Source of the DNA: Oegoconia quadripuncta
Lineage: Eukaryota; Arthropoda; Insecta; Lepidoptera; Autostichidae
Length of the DNA stretch: 64,000 bases
Reading direction: 5' to 3'
Assembly: GCA_949316235.1 (NCBI GenBank)
Contig: OX438748.1
Location: forward strand, 26,654,836 to 26,718,835
Made by a program: the position numbers and the translations under genes. Position 1 is the first letter of the stretch; each line of letters starts with the position of its first letter. Shown here piece after piece: positions 21,701 to 26,334 of the stretch. The notes beneath the pieces are model-generated. The model was not told the DNA's origin. It did not search any database and was given only the letters and a program-made list of their open reading frames with translations.

Positions 21701-21897
21701 ATAAGCCGTACTGTGAAGTTTCTCTACCGGTGGAATTAATGTATATCTTCTAATAGATATATTCGTATTATTAATAGACATTAGTCCTAATGAATGTAAC
21801 CCTGAAGATGGGTTGGTCAATCTCTGACAGGAACCACACAGAAAATAAATAATTGTTTTTCTTTACAGGGCACTGCCGCACGCCCCATCACAGATAA
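518..21897 (+). CDS. Dscam-like: Dscam-family cell-adhesion receptor, 3' part (eight exons joined)
   Basis: This is the C-terminal part of a Down syndrome cell adhesion molecule (Dscam) family receptor: a neuronal single-pass membrane protein with Ig and FN3 ectodomains that acts in homophilic recognition and axon or dendrite patterning (family knowledge). Eight exons with GT..AG borders and matching phases give 1,049 coding bases, that is one unbroken frame to a TAA. The order of parts is: second half of an FN3 domain with the LKCGTKY motif, a full FN3 domain with GWDDGGC, a membrane helix followed by RRHR, and a tail with EISPYA. FN3-FN3-TM-EISPYA is the order at the end of Dscam proteins. 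The variable Ig exon arrays known from fly Dscam1 would lie upstream and are not here. The tail, about 125 residues, is short against several hundred in fly Dscam1, so this may be a Dscam2/3/4-type paralogue or one isoform. I cannot name the paralogue. Confidence 0.85.
793..953 (+). CDS. Dscam-like: Dscam-like exon b: first half of the membrane-proximal FN3 domain
   Basis: The acceptor is 'gtacccag' ending at 792 and the donor is GTAAGT at 954. A short 74-base intron separates it from the previous exon. The product [10 protein letters not shown] ... [20 protein letters not shown] is a typical FN3 A-C strand region. The W-x-D-G-G-C motif followed by a hydrophobic strand and VDYR is the hallmark of the last Dscam FN3 domain. 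Entry phase is 1 and exit phase is 0. Confidence 0.85.
954..2439 (+). other. intron between exons b and c
   Basis: It contains a family A SINE at 1075-1290. The rest is AT-rich, including a run of (AAT)n at 2034-2056 after a 'taaaaaaaatt' stretch, possibly the tail of an old retroelement. No exon-like open frame stands out. Confidence 0.6.
1075..1290 (-). mobile_element. SINE family A, copy 1 (internal deletion)
   Basis: Family A is a tRNA-headed SINE. Read on the minus strand it starts GACGACCTG, carries a box A-like 'GTGTAGTGGTTA' and, in full copies, a box B 'GGTTCGAATCC', then a body with 'CCATCTGGTATCC', and ends 'GGCGCTGTGTGTATGTGC' plus A/T repeats. This copy has lost about 50 bases around box B (the break is at about 1220-1235), so it is dead for pol III transcription. 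Confidence 0.8.
2440..2632 (+). CDS. Dscam-like: Dscam-like exon c: second half of the membrane-proximal FN3 domain
   Basis: The acceptor chosen is 'tgttgtgtctccag' ending at 2439, which has the best pyrimidine tract and the required phase 0. The donor is GTAAGT at 2633. The product contains [20 protein letters not shown], the 'L-P-A-x-W-Y-Q-L-x-V-T-A-x-N-D-A-G' signature of Dscam FN3 domains, and ends YSTKTLEGG. The first 15 or so residues ([13 protein letters not shown]) make the C'-E region longer than usual. The frame is open upstream to 2365, so an earlier acceptor cannot be fully excluded. Confidence 0.8.
2865..3752. repeat. large inverted repeat, arms about 385 bp
   Basis: The left arm, 2865-3255, reads inward from 'ttgctctcctccaattaagg' to 'aagattttataaac'. 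The right arm, about 3370-3752, is its reverse complement at about 90% identity by eye, including the shared blocks 'gggtaccgtagtcagcaa' and 'gcaaaaattaagggtgttaa'. The left arm has about 15 extra bases near 3210-3230. The loop, 3256-3369, contains 'aaccgcgggcagacaaac', which also occurs just outside the right arm at 3766-3783. It lies in intron c-d and would fold as a long hairpin in the pre-mRNA. Its structure suits a foldback element; no target duplication was recognised. Confidence 0.85.
3753..4652 (+). other. rest of intron between exons c and d
   Basis: AT-rich. A degenerate relative of the hairpin loop ('cgcgggcagacaaactgac') sits at 3769-3787. Nothing else is recognised up to the exon d acceptor. 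Confidence 0.5.
4653..4770 (+). CDS. Dscam-like: Dscam-like exon d: juxtamembrane stalk and transmembrane helix
   Basis: The acceptor is 'tttaatttttag' ending at 4652 and the donor is GTGGGT at 4771. The exon starts in phase 1 (Gly split with the previous exon). It reads [13 protein letters not shown], then a hydrophobic run of about 22 residues starting [19 protein letters not shown], then the stop-transfer basic cluster RRHR. This is a type I membrane anchor directly after the last FN3 domain, as in Dscam. It exits with two bases (AG) of an Arg codon. Confidence 0.85.
4771..5112 (+). other. intron between exons d and e
   Basis: A 342-base intron without recognised repeats. The open frames here are short and have no recognisable homology. 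Confidence 0.6.
5113..5267 (+). CDS. Dscam-like: Dscam-like exon e: proximal cytoplasmic tail
   Basis: The acceptor is 'ttctttcttacag' ending at 5112 and the donor is GTAAGT at 5268. It completes the Arg codon and then reads [20 protein letters not shown], followed by a Ser/His/Lys-rich stretch ending [11 protein letters not shown]. It is polar and rich in Arg, Ser and Tyr, as expected for a disordered cytoplasmic tail. I see no catalytic domain. Exit phase is 1. Confidence 0.8.
5408..5535 (-). mobile_element. possible LINE ORF2 C-terminal scrap
   Basis: The stretch resembles the minus-strand LINE fragment at 39480-39960: both contain 'gactgacgccggaat' or close variants preceded by a 'gatgtggtc' block. 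It is frameshifted and diverged, so the call rests on that partial similarity. It lies in the intron between exons e and f (5268-6024). The neighbouring 5640-5990 is unexplained sequence with no intact frame. Confidence 0.35.
6025..6138 (+). CDS. Dscam-like: Dscam-like exon f: tail segment with the EISPYA motif
   Basis: The acceptor is 'ttttttgtcgacag' ending at 6024 and the donor is GTGAGT at 6139. The product [20 protein letters not shown] matches the conserved Dscam tail block (E-I-S-P-Y-A, then a hydrophobic stretch and an F-K/R-T-F motif). It is followed by [17 protein letters not shown], which contains P-x-x-P spacing of the kind bound by SH3 adaptors; fly Dscam1 recruits the adaptor Dock through such sites (established for that protein, inferred here). 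Exit phase is 1, and the next exon lies 13.5 kb away. Confidence 0.85.
6139..6775 (+). other. start of the 13.5-kb intron, little recognised
   Basis: There is a short (TAGG)n run at 6672-6689 and several 'atcgat' motifs around 6598-6645. No SINE or LINE is recognised. Confidence 0.5.
6776..6893 (+). mobile_element. SINE family B-related tail fragment
   Basis: It has 'cagccagtccctcaaaagtt' and 'cacttaacatcaggtgtgat', followed by 'gtgtataaaaaac', the 3' half of the family B body. It matches the variant at 63431-63560 better than the standard family B, so a subfamily is likely. The tRNA-like head is missing. Confidence 0.65.
6894..7329 (+). other. unassigned intron sequence
   Basis: No repeat or exon recognised. 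Confidence 0.5.
7330..7555 (+). mobile_element. Helitron-like non-autonomous element
   Basis: It begins 'tctaactaatattttaaatg' and runs through 'aatttggtacataggtag' and a 'ggataaac' block to 'gcgaggccgcgggcggaaag'. These are the 5' TC...TAATATTATAAA and 3' ...GCGGG...CTAG-type ends of abundant lepidopteran Helitron-like repeats. The 3' end here is mutated to 'ggtag'. Other copies: 19172, 19385, 34528(-), 42506(-), 54785(-), 60432. Confidence 0.65.
7590..7755 (+). repeat. interspersed repeat family G, copy 1
   Basis: Shares 'caatcaatcata', 'atcgatgaggatttcgatg' and 'aattacataatag' in order with 36515-36660. The type of element is unknown. Confidence 0.5.
7910..8170 (+). repeat. interspersed repeat family E (two blocks)
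   Basis: The block at 7914-8000 ('ggcgttttgtatgaagaatt', then 'tccatacaaacatttttgat') recurs nearly unchanged at 50793-50870. The block at 8088-8165 ('cgctttataaaagtttcagc' and 'gcacatgaaaag') recurs at 24700-24770. They may be two parts of one element, but the other copies carry only one block each. Confidence 0.6.
8494..8825 (-). mobile_element. SINE family B, full-length copy
   Basis: Read on the minus strand: head CGCCTCCGTGGCTCAATGTA, then 'GGTTCGATCCCCAGC' (box B), the body block 'GGTGGTAGGGCATTTT', 'ATCTTATCTAAATCTGCCGC', 'CCGGTTGTCAGAGATAAG', 'TTTCCGGGTCAGTACGC', 'CTTAACATCAGGTGTGATTG', and an A-rich tail after 'GTGCATT'. The head resembles a tRNA with boxes A and B. This is the clearest complete copy in the window. 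Confidence 0.85.
8826..8965 (+). mobile_element. Helitron-like fragment
   Basis: 'agattaggacctgg' and 'acataggct' followed by 'gactggttcc' match the middle of the element at 60518-60600. The ends are missing. It directly abuts the family B SINE. Confidence 0.45.
9165..9975 (-). mobile_element. Jockey-like LINE, ORF2 C-terminus (5'-truncated)
   Basis: An open frame of 267 codons on the minus strand (9168-9971) encodes the end of a non-LTR retrotransposon polymerase. It contains [45 protein letters not shown] and [11 protein letters not shown], and ends [13 protein letters not shown] then TGA. These are the thumb and post-thumb blocks of Jockey-type reverse transcriptases; the catalytic YADD region is missing because the copy is 5'-truncated. 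The frame is still intact, so the insertion is probably fairly young. A related 3' end with a poly-A tail is at 43068-43225. Length is about a third of a normal ORF2. Confidence 0.85.
10085..10130 (-). mobile_element. Helitron-like 3' end fragment
   Basis: 'gactagcttgccgcccgcgg' followed by 'cttcgcccgc' is the reverse complement of the family's CTAG-bearing 3' end. Only about 40 bases remain. Confidence 0.45.
10163..10217 (-). mobile_element. SINE family A 3' end fragment
   Basis: 'aataaatatccttagacata' then 'cacacagcgccatctag' is the 3' end of family A on the minus strand. The head is missing. Confidence 0.6.
10218..10748 (+). other. unassigned intron sequence
   Basis: No repeat family or exon recognised. 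A near-palindrome 'acgacgacccggtcgtcgtg' lies at 10451-10470. Confidence 0.5.
10749..11132. mobile_element. MITE with 31-bp terminal inverted repeats
   Basis: The left end 'ggtctaacaaaattaacccg' followed by 'acaaacgttgc' (10750-10780) is matched by the reverse complement of 11102-11132 with two mismatches in 31. The total of about 383 bp with no transposase frame fits a miniature inverted-repeat DNA element. Target duplication is unclear: the flanks are AT-rich, 'tatataa' and 'attatata'. No second copy was recognised in the window. Confidence 0.75.
11250..11370 (+). repeat. interspersed repeat family F, copy 1
   Basis: 'taagtcccactcctctttgc' then 'cacagtggcacacaaaatg' and 'cttgtctttgta' recurs at 62260-62345. 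It abuts the SINE that follows. The type of element is unknown. Confidence 0.5.
11371..11832 (-). mobile_element. SINE family B copy split by a LINE tail
   Basis: SINE parts are at 11371-11460 (A-rich end to 'ctgacccag') and 11615-11832 (from 'agggactggctatctta' to the head 'cggaggcggttg'). The middle, 11461-11614, is foreign and replaces about 20 bases of the SINE. The split shows the SINE was there first. Confidence 0.8.
11461..11614 (+). mobile_element. LINE 3' tail nested in a SINE
   Basis: It ends 'aataaagatattctattcta' + 'ttc', a poly-A-like signal plus (TATTC)n tail like those seen inverted at 32289-32307 and 44258-44275. Its left edge has no tail, as expected from 5' truncation during target-primed insertion. 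Confidence 0.6.
11833..12554 (+). other. unassigned intron sequence
   Basis: No recognised repeat or exon. The open frames of 62-75 codons here show no known motif. Confidence 0.5.
12555..12800 (+). mobile_element. SINE family D, single copy
   Basis: The tRNA-like head 'ggcggctcagcagttaagac' has box A spacing and 'gggttcgattcccagacag' is box B. The body ends 'gggtcagcgtggcggactat' before a poly-A run at 12787-12800. A single complete copy; the head differs from families A-C. Confidence 0.75.
12869..13205 (-). mobile_element. LINE ORF2 C-terminal fragment
   Basis: The minus-strand frame reads [20 protein letters not shown] then [30 protein letters not shown] and RFTELHV. This is the post-RT C-terminal region seen in lepidopteran non-LTR polymerases (the L-P-R-x-C-S-A-S block and the R-G-S-S-N block). 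The clade is uncertain and the fragment is cut at about 13205. The downstream stretch 13206-13440 has an open + frame ([15 protein letters not shown]...) that I do not recognise. Confidence 0.6.
13708..14006 (+). mobile_element. SINE family B copy
   Basis: The head 'ccgcctccgtggctcaatgt' has box B 'gggttcgatccccagcgggg', and the whole body runs to 'gtgcataaaaaaaaa'. A small deletion near 13910 removes 'cagtcccccaaatg'. The sense is the same as the host gene. Confidence 0.85.
14302..14560 (+). mobile_element. SINE family A copy, complete
   Basis: It starts 'ctgtttggtgtagtggttaa', box B is 'gggttcgaatcccgctaggg', the body has 'accatctggtatac' and it ends 'gatggcgctgtgtgtatgtg' + 'caaagatatttataa'. 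It is one of few family A copies on the + strand, reading with the host gene. Confidence 0.85.
14640..14880 (+). repeat. interspersed repeat family C, copy 1
   Basis: Blocks such as 'gccatgtttcatgagaatag', 'ttaagcagtttcgaagatat' and 'ttaacacatagtgt' recur with variation at 18130-18420, 22490-22600, 34140-34500, 36280-36430 and 50200-50380. Within this copy 'ggttaagcagtttcgaa' occurs twice (14705, 14824), so it is partly tandem. The wording resembles degenerate lepidopteran interspersed repeats of unclear class. Confidence 0.55.
15179..15338 (+). repeat. GT-rich microsatellite plus short palindrome
   Basis: 15181-15300 is an imperfect (GT)n with 'gtgggtggtgtgtatgtg' iterations. 15316-15338 is a 23-base palindrome 'ttattgtgtgttacacacaa' + 'taa' with one central mismatch. 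The open frames across it are compositional. Confidence 0.8.
15590..16343 (+). mobile_element. LINE (CR1/Daphne-like), ORF2 C-terminus with TTTTGA tail
   Basis: The frame 15659-16096 reads [13 protein letters not shown], then [40 protein letters not shown] and [13 protein letters not shown]. This is the C-terminal end of a reverse transcriptase family common in Lepidoptera, in which RAVRAIY and K..SD.H...TRNK are conserved. The sequence then runs to 'aaataaagca' and a (TTTTGA)n tail at 16319-16343. It is 5'-truncated, lacking the catalytic half. Relatives: 35655-35815 and the tail at 52140-52232. The clade assignment is tentative. Confidence 0.75.
16344..17125 (+). other. unassigned intron sequence
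   Basis: AT-rich. No recognised repeat or exon. The + frame at 16545-16805 has no known motif. Confidence 0.5.
17126..17202 (+). repeat. two-copy tandem repeat, 38-39-base unit
   Basis: 'tgacaatgcccatttacagc' + 'agctacttatta' is followed by 'tgacaatgcctctttacagc' + 'agctacattatt'. The copies differ at a few bases. Confidence 0.75.
17400..17890 (+). mobile_element. unclassified element around an (ACTC)n array
   Basis: The stretch has a pronounced GC shift at 'ggcacggcagtgcccccgcc' (17411-17430), which itself is a small inverted repeat. Then come 'gaagttaatcgaaagcaaag', a perfect (ACTC)n run at 17642-17679, and 'gctgaaatttggtacagag'. The wording 'ctgaaatttggta' is typical of lepidopteran repeat bodies. 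No coding frame. The family is unknown. Confidence 0.45.
17642..17679 (+). repeat. (ACTC)n microsatellite
   Basis: About nine perfect tetranucleotide units. Confidence 0.95.
18000..18420 (+). repeat. interspersed repeat family C, copy 2
   Basis: It contains 'catatgaaagactaaacgat', 'ttaagattaaactcgag' and 'ggttaaggcatttcgatgat', followed by a 'tggacgatataatcattt' block. It corresponds to 34200-34460 and 50230-50390. 'gcgatcgctatccgatcgc' at 18096-18114 is nearly palindromic. Confidence 0.5.
18592..18865 (-). mobile_element. SINE family A copy, complete
   Basis: From 'caaataaataaatatctatg' at the A/T end to the tRNA-like head 'accactacactaaatagttc'. Box B is 'ggattcgaacc' on the + strand. It is antisense to the host gene. 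Confidence 0.85.
19172..19386 (+). mobile_element. Helitron-like element, copy with CTAG end
   Basis: It starts 'tctaatctaatattataaat', has 'gtttgtttgtttgttttatt', 'aatttggtatacaggtagat' and 'gggataaactttccgcgata', and ends 'gccgcgggcggaaagctagt'. CTAG at the 3' edge is the CTRR terminus of Helitrons. No RepHel protein frame, so it is non-autonomous. Confidence 0.75.
19387..19576 (+). mobile_element. Helitron-like element, second copy abutting the first, CTAA end
   Basis: It repeats the same plan from 'atattttaaatgcgaaagtt' to 'gccgcgggcgagaagctaa', directly after the first copy. The two differ by small deletions, so the pair is either a tandem duplication or two insertions. Its CTAA terminus lies 28 bases before the exon g acceptor. 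Confidence 0.75.
19573..19577 (+). promoter_or_regulatory. candidate branch point for exon g acceptor
   Basis: CTAAT fits the CTNAY insect branch-point consensus. Its adenine is 28 bases before the intron end at 19604, within the usual range, and is followed by a pyrimidine tract. It coincides with the CTAA terminus of a Helitron-like repeat. 'ctaat' is the best match in the last 50 bases, but 'taataaact' at 19581-19589 is an alternative. Confidence 0.4.
19605..19682 (+). CDS. Dscam-like: Dscam-like exon g: acidic Ser-rich tail segment
   Basis: The acceptor is 'cttttatcccacag' ending at 19604 and the donor is GTGAGT at 19683. In the phase set by exon f it reads [20 protein letters not shown] and then VTAMPR. 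The SESDDSDS run resembles casein kinase 2 sites and the acidic Ser-rich patches in other Dscam tails. The exon is supported by a good acceptor, donor and open frame. The possible branch point is supplied by a Helitron-like repeat (see findings). Without transcript data its use remains an inference. Confidence 0.7.
19708..19861. mobile_element. palindromic MITE family M, copy 1
   Basis: The left end 'ctcgacatttcactatcgat' + 'agacat' mirrors the right end 'atgtctatcgacagtgaaat' + 'gtcgaatgcgtgagaatc'. About 35-bp terminal inverted repeats around a 90-bp centre. It starts 25 bases after the exon g donor. Confidence 0.75.
19955..20086. mobile_element. palindromic MITE family M, copy 2
   Basis: The ends 'gattcttgcgcattcgacat' and 'ggtcgaatgcgcgagaatc' are inverted. 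The interior has 'gtcacttttgcactc' in common with copy 1 in inverted sense. Confidence 0.75.
20102..20206. mobile_element. palindromic MITE family M, copy 3
   Basis: It is shorter, with ends 'gaatcacgcatactcgacat' and 'atatcgagtgtgtgagaatc'. It is more diverged than copy 2. Confidence 0.7.
20215..20605 (+). repeat. interspersed repeat N/H composite
   Basis: 20215-20420 ('gtagcttgctttaga', 'cactgtgaatttcgttgcgt', 'gtaactattttcaaa') matches the reverse complement of 30790-31057 and, in part, 30145-30200. 20447-20600 ('gaaatagaaggtattggcat', 'tttttccttacggtag', 'aactcattcggtat') is a copy of the MITE described at 49613-50070. Confidence 0.6.
20606..21868 (+). other. rest of the last intron
   Basis: 20900-20960 has 'gggacaa' and 'tgtcccg' blocks like those at 62140-62235. 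21498-21534 is the left arm of a far inverted repeat with 25051-25090. Otherwise AT-rich and unassigned up to the exon h acceptor. Confidence 0.5.
21498..21534 (+). repeat. left arm of distant inverted repeat
   Basis: 'ctcgctttagtcagaagcag' + 'tcactttcgtcacttta' is matched by the reverse complement of 25051-25087 with about three mismatches in 37. The arms are 3.5 kb apart and enclose the terminal exon. Confidence 0.75.
21869..21897 (+). CDS. Dscam-like: Dscam-like exon h: putative terminal coding exon with stop
   Basis: The acceptor 'tttttctttacag' ends at 21868. The frame carried from exon g gives RHCRTPHHR and then TAA at 21895-21897. An AATAAA signal follows 18 bases later. The exon adds only nine residues. 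It could be the true end or one alternative end; if exon g instead splices to an exon beyond the window, the tail would be longer. No second in-frame candidate was found in 19683-64000. Confidence 0.55.
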
Positions 21898-21914
21898 CAA
21901 CAGAAATTAATTTA

Positions 21915-21920
21915 AATAAA
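21915..21920 (+). promoter_or_regulatory. polyadenylation signal of the Dscam-like gene
   Basis: AATAAA lies 18 bases after the stop codon at 21895-21897, inside an AT-rich stretch. It would give a very short 3' UTR. Brain transcripts usually have long 3' UTRs, so further downstream signals may also be used. Confidence 0.4.
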
Positions 21921-22084
21921 AAATATTTTATTAAGCATATCAATAATGCCATCAAACTGGTAATCTAGTGTGCCAAAGATAAGTTTTAAATGTGTACGTA
22001 ATACAATAATAATATATTAAAAAATACTGTCTATTCTGGGCTTAATCTGGGTTATTTAGAAATAGTTCACCTACTATGCTCTCC

Positions 22085-22300
22085 TCAATACCAAAGAAGA
22101 AGTCCACTGTTGGACATACACTTCTCTCATACTGCAATTTACATCACTTTCCATGGGTGGATTTGCCCTAATCGCTATGTGGCAGGCGGCCTCATTTCGC
22201 TTTGCTGATAAGCTCGTGATCCATTAGTCATATTTTACGACATCCACGGGTGGGTCCTATTCTACTCTGCCGGGAACTAACTGCTCATATAGTAATATGG
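22085..22300 (+). mobile_element. probable RTE-type LINE 3' UTR remnant
   Basis: 'gaagaagtccactgttggac' followed by 'ataca..ttctctcat' is the wording seen after the coding end of lepidopteran RTE-like elements. No frame remains. Confidence 0.4.
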
Positions 22301-22489
22301 TACTGCAAAATTACCATACCGATTATAAAAAAAAAATCATTACTTTACCTTGTTATCCGCCGATGCAAAAAGAGGACTCTTACAGTTTGAAACCTGATGT
22401 GACAAACACTCAAGATAGTGTTTTTGCATTGTAGTTGGTTCGACGGCTGAACAGATTTGAAAATTGTTTTTTTAATTTCAAAAGCTGAT

Positions 22490-22735
22490 ATTTGCAAGAT
22501 GGTTTCAGCCATGTTTCATGAATATCGGTACAGCCGTTTCGAAGATATTTAACACAGTTGCTTTGTACACCTGGATGACATTATTATAGTCATAGTTTCT
22601 CGAGAATTTTCTATATTTTTAATTTATGTTATTCTTTATTGCACTCAAAAATAAAAAGAAACGTACAAAATAATAAGGAATAATGTACAAAGGTGAGCTT
22701 ACCTCTTAAAGAGATTCTTCCACACCCTACCTTAA
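22490..22735. mobile_element. family C fragment followed by an inverted LINE 3' end
   Basis: 22500-22610 carries 'cagccatgtttcatgaatat' and 'cagccgtttcgaagatattt' (family C, + sense). 22625-22735, with 'attctttattgcactcaaaa', 'gtacaaaggtgagcttacct' and 'aaagagattcttccaca', is a minus-strand LINE 3' end of the type also at 28990-29150 and 56184-56270. Confidence 0.5.
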
Positions 22736-23095
22736 TAATTAACATGAAATTTTCCAAGAGGCATTATCTATGTGTATTTCTAAATATTTCAGCTACACAT
22801 TTTAGCGGTAAAATAAGTATGCCTACATGTTTTTAAAATGTTAAAATGCCCTTTTTATTTACCTTTATTCTTGCTATAAAATGACTGACATACCAAAATG
22901 CAAAACGGTACCGTTTTAAGCGTTTTTTGGGTTCTACATCTTTTCTAAATAACCAGAAAATAGCTGTAATGATTATGTACTTACTAAACATTTTTACCCA
23001 AATTTATCTTTATTAAAAGACTGATGTTTCGACATAGAAATAAGTTAATTAATCCGAAATGTTAGTGTCAAAATTCTACCGCATATAAATGTGAA
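22736..23095. other. unassigned AT-rich sequence
   Basis: No repeat family or exon recognised. Confidence 0.5.
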
Positions 23096-23340
23096 CAGGG
23101 GCCGTAGCGAACGAGAGAATACACAATACAGATCTCAATTCTGTCACGAAAATGTGACCTTAACATTGCAAATGATTTAAAAATTTGAAAAATATCTCGT
23201 GACTTGGCCTCGCTCGCCCATCTCTTTGACATCTCAGATAGCCTAGGGTCGCCAAGCGTGTGATTTTTGAGCCTACTTTCGCGATGAATATCTCATTTTT
23301 AATTCTGATAAAATTACTGCTTCCTTTTCTACGGCCCCTG
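23096..23340. mobile_element. hAT-like MITE with 8-bp target duplication
   Basis: The ends are perfect 12-bp inverted repeats, 'caggggccgtag' (23096-23107) and 'ctacggcccctg' (23329-23340). The flanking octamers are 'aatgtgaa' and 'aatgtgtt', six of eight identical. CAGGG ends with 8-bp duplications are characteristic of hAT elements. At 245 bp it has no transposase. This is the best-delimited DNA element in the window. Confidence 0.8.
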
Positions 23341-24680
23341 AATGTGTTATATTATCTATGTCATCGATATGAGAATACAATTCCCTGTAATGTACCTAAT
23401 ACTATTAATAGCAGGGAACATAAATTATAAATAAAACTTTCATGCCGCAATCTGTCAACAGTACCTAATAATGACTTGATTACTGCAAAAAAGAACTTGT
23501 TTTAATGAAAAAGAAGGTTTGTTTTCTGTGACATAAGCCAAAATTTTCAGACGAGCATGGTGTATAACAATGGATGATTTCAACGATATCCTGTAAATGT
23601 ATTTTAAACAATTTTTAGAACCCTACGATTCCAATAGCTAGAAAAATGTACCTCTAAGTTAGTACTTACGTTTAGTTTATTACAATGTCTTTAGTCCAAA
23701 ATAAACCTGTTCAAAAGATAATTCTAATGATGTTATATACTTACCCATTTTATAAGGAAAAGCATTCATTGTATGATGAGATGACAGACTGGAGCTTCTA
23801 ACTTCTTTGATCTTTGTCATATCATATCAAACGGAAACTGCGATGTCAAATGCACGTCTCCTCTCATAATCAGTTTATAAAGCCCGGTGCCCACTGAATG
23901 GGAGCGAAGCGAAGATGTTCGTTGTCAGCCAATGAAATCGCTTTAATAATACCATCTCTCGTTAAAGAAATCCTTCACACATCTCCGCTCTGTTCCGCTT
24001 TGGTAAGGTAAGGCCAGGCCTATTTATGGCTCTACGGATTAGTAGCATCGCAATTTGTAGTAATGTTAAAAAAATTGGCACAATCAAACAATAGTTATGA
24101 TAATTCTACTCCATTTTTAATTGTTTTTAACCGACATCAAAACCTGTTTACTGTTAAAAAAGTAAATTAATCTACATTGTTGTAAACTATGAATGTTGAA
24201 TGAACAGATTTTTCTTTTTCATATATGAATATATTCTATAGAACAATTTATGCCAGTGAATTTAGAAAATGACTGATTGAGATTTGAGAGACGAGCGTTC
24301 CGGTAAAATTATTTTTTACTTTATATAGTGACTGATTCAACATGTTTTTTGAAGTCGGTTGTGTTTTTTGTTAAAAAGTTTTATTGCTAATTAACGATTT
24401 GCAACCGACGCAATATCTTTAAAACGCCCCGTTGTAAAAATAGTGAAATTGTCGAACTTGTACAATAATTGGAGATGTAAATTGACGAAAATAACGAGTC
24501 AAACACGACGTCACTTTCCTAAAGTGACGGTAATTTTACCATTTCAACGGTCACATTCGGTCACTATCGCACTTATCGTAATTGATTTCTTTTTTTTTAA
24601 GAAATGCGTATAATAATGCGTATACCTACTGCCACCAAAACATGTTTAAAGTATTTACGTAGATATGTAATAATTAATTA
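23341..24680. other. unassigned sequence with small repeats
   Basis: 23890-24010 ('cccggtgcccactgaatggg' to 'tccgctctgttccgctttgg') is less AT-rich and looks like a small mobile element without clear ends. 24508-24560 has an inverted pair 'gtcactttcctaaagtgac'. No exon. Confidence 0.45.
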
Positions 24681-25050
24681 TTTTTAAAAGTAACCGCTTT
24701 ATAAAAGTTTCAGCGAATCTAAGAAATAATATGGGAAGCACATGAAAAGGGCTGTGTTCAAGTTTTTTTATTTTGTGATTTAGCCCAGACATTGAAAATT
24801 CCATTCCATTTTCCAAATAAAAAACAAATTTGGAAATAGCTATAGAATCGAAGGAGTTGGTACATATGATAAACGAAGAAAAAAAAGTCGAATTCCATAG
24901 TAAAAGACCTAATATTAATATATTAATTAAGTATGCGTATTATTGAATATAATATATATCACACATCAAATTATTTTATTTTAATCTTATTAATTTATTA
25001 TAGTTAGTACAATATTGGTGATGGTTTTTCACACAAAAAAAATGTTAAAA
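24681..25050. repeat. family E fragment and AT-rich sequence
   Basis: 24695-24770 matches 8085-8165. The remainder is unassigned. Confidence 0.5.
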
Positions 25051-25090
25051 GAAAGTGACGAAAGTGACCGCTTCTGACTAAAGTGAGCAG
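25051..25090 (-). repeat. right arm of distant inverted repeat
   Basis: 'gaaagtgacgaaagtgaccg' + 'cttctgactaaagtgag' pairs with 21498-21534. No transposase lies between the arms. Confidence 0.75.
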
Positions 25091-26066
25091 TATTTACAGT
25101 CAGTTATTGAATGTGGTCAACTTACAACTCTTAGAGTAACAGACAATAATGAAGTAAAAAGCAGATACTGGATAGTATCCAGGAGTCTTGTGAACCAACT
25201 TCACAGCAGCGTTGGGATGAGGCGCGTGATGGTGATGCCTAGTACTCGCTCTCTTCACTACTGGGACATAATAATTTGAGATTATTGATAGATTATGTAT
25301 TTTATCACTGTATACATAGGTTGCTGATTCGAGTAACTGTACAAAACATATATGTACGTGCGATGGTGACGATAGTAGCGAAGTGCTGGTGTTCAATTGC
25401 CGTCGAAGTCATCGCAGAGGCTACCTCCATCCCAATACTGTTGGTGAACGTTGGTTTATGCGATATTTTAGAGAAGATGGCAATTTGTTTCGTAAATGAC
25501 AGATTGCGACGTTACTAGTCCGTATTGTCAATACAGCCTTAATTATTACAAAAGTAATGTTTCAAATTGACAATTCTGAGAAAATGTCTTTGTGTATAAA
25601 CCTTTTGCTCGAACAATCAGTTCGTAGATTGTTAGTACCTACTTCCGTGACTGTATTGAATAGATCTGTTAACAGTACAACATCTTCTAGTGATTCATGT
25701 TAAATAACAATAAATATAAATGTTTGAAGTACATCACGGATTTTCTTTCTTTATCTGCGACGTTTGCATTTGTTAGTAGATGCAGCTAATTGGCAATTAA
25801 GCTCTATATAAATATGGATTACTTGCTGTGTATGTACAACTTGTGCAGCTGTCTGAATCATATCGGAGGCTCTTCTGAAAACGAACGCTGTGGCAATTAC
25901 TGCAGCATATGCTGAGATGACACAGCACATTTCAAAATCTCCCTGTTTTCTGTATTGTGTTATAATTTTCTTTTTATTAATATTGTTACTCTTGTTGATG
26001 TTATAGTGTCAATAGATATAATGTCTATGTCTATATGCATTCAGGAATATTTTGTAGAAAAATTGA
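25091..26066. other. unassigned intergenic sequence
   Basis: Open frames of 80 and 98 codons overlap at 25100-25518 on opposite strands. Neither has a recognisable domain or a splice context. Confidence 0.45.
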
Positions 26067-26334
26067 TTTTTTTTTTATGCACGACGATTTCGTACTTGAC
26101 TTCCTACTGGCTGGACTGGCTATCTTATCTCTGACAACCGGAACACAACAATGCTATTAACATTGCTGTTTGGCGGCAGATTTACATAAGATGGTGGTAG
26201 CTAGCCAGGCGGACATTTAAAATGCCCTACCACCAACCAAACCGAGTACTTAAAACATGTACCCCGCTGGGGATCGAACCCGCGACCTCTGAATCGTAAA
26301 CCCAATGTTGTTCACATTGAGCCACAGAGGCGGT
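26067..26334 (-). mobile_element. SINE family B copy (3' part shortened)
   Basis: The A-rich end 'ttttttttttatgcacgacg' runs to the head 'gagccacagaggcgg'. About 60 bases between the A-rich end and 'ggctggactggctatctt' are missing compared with the copy at 8494. Confidence 0.8.
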
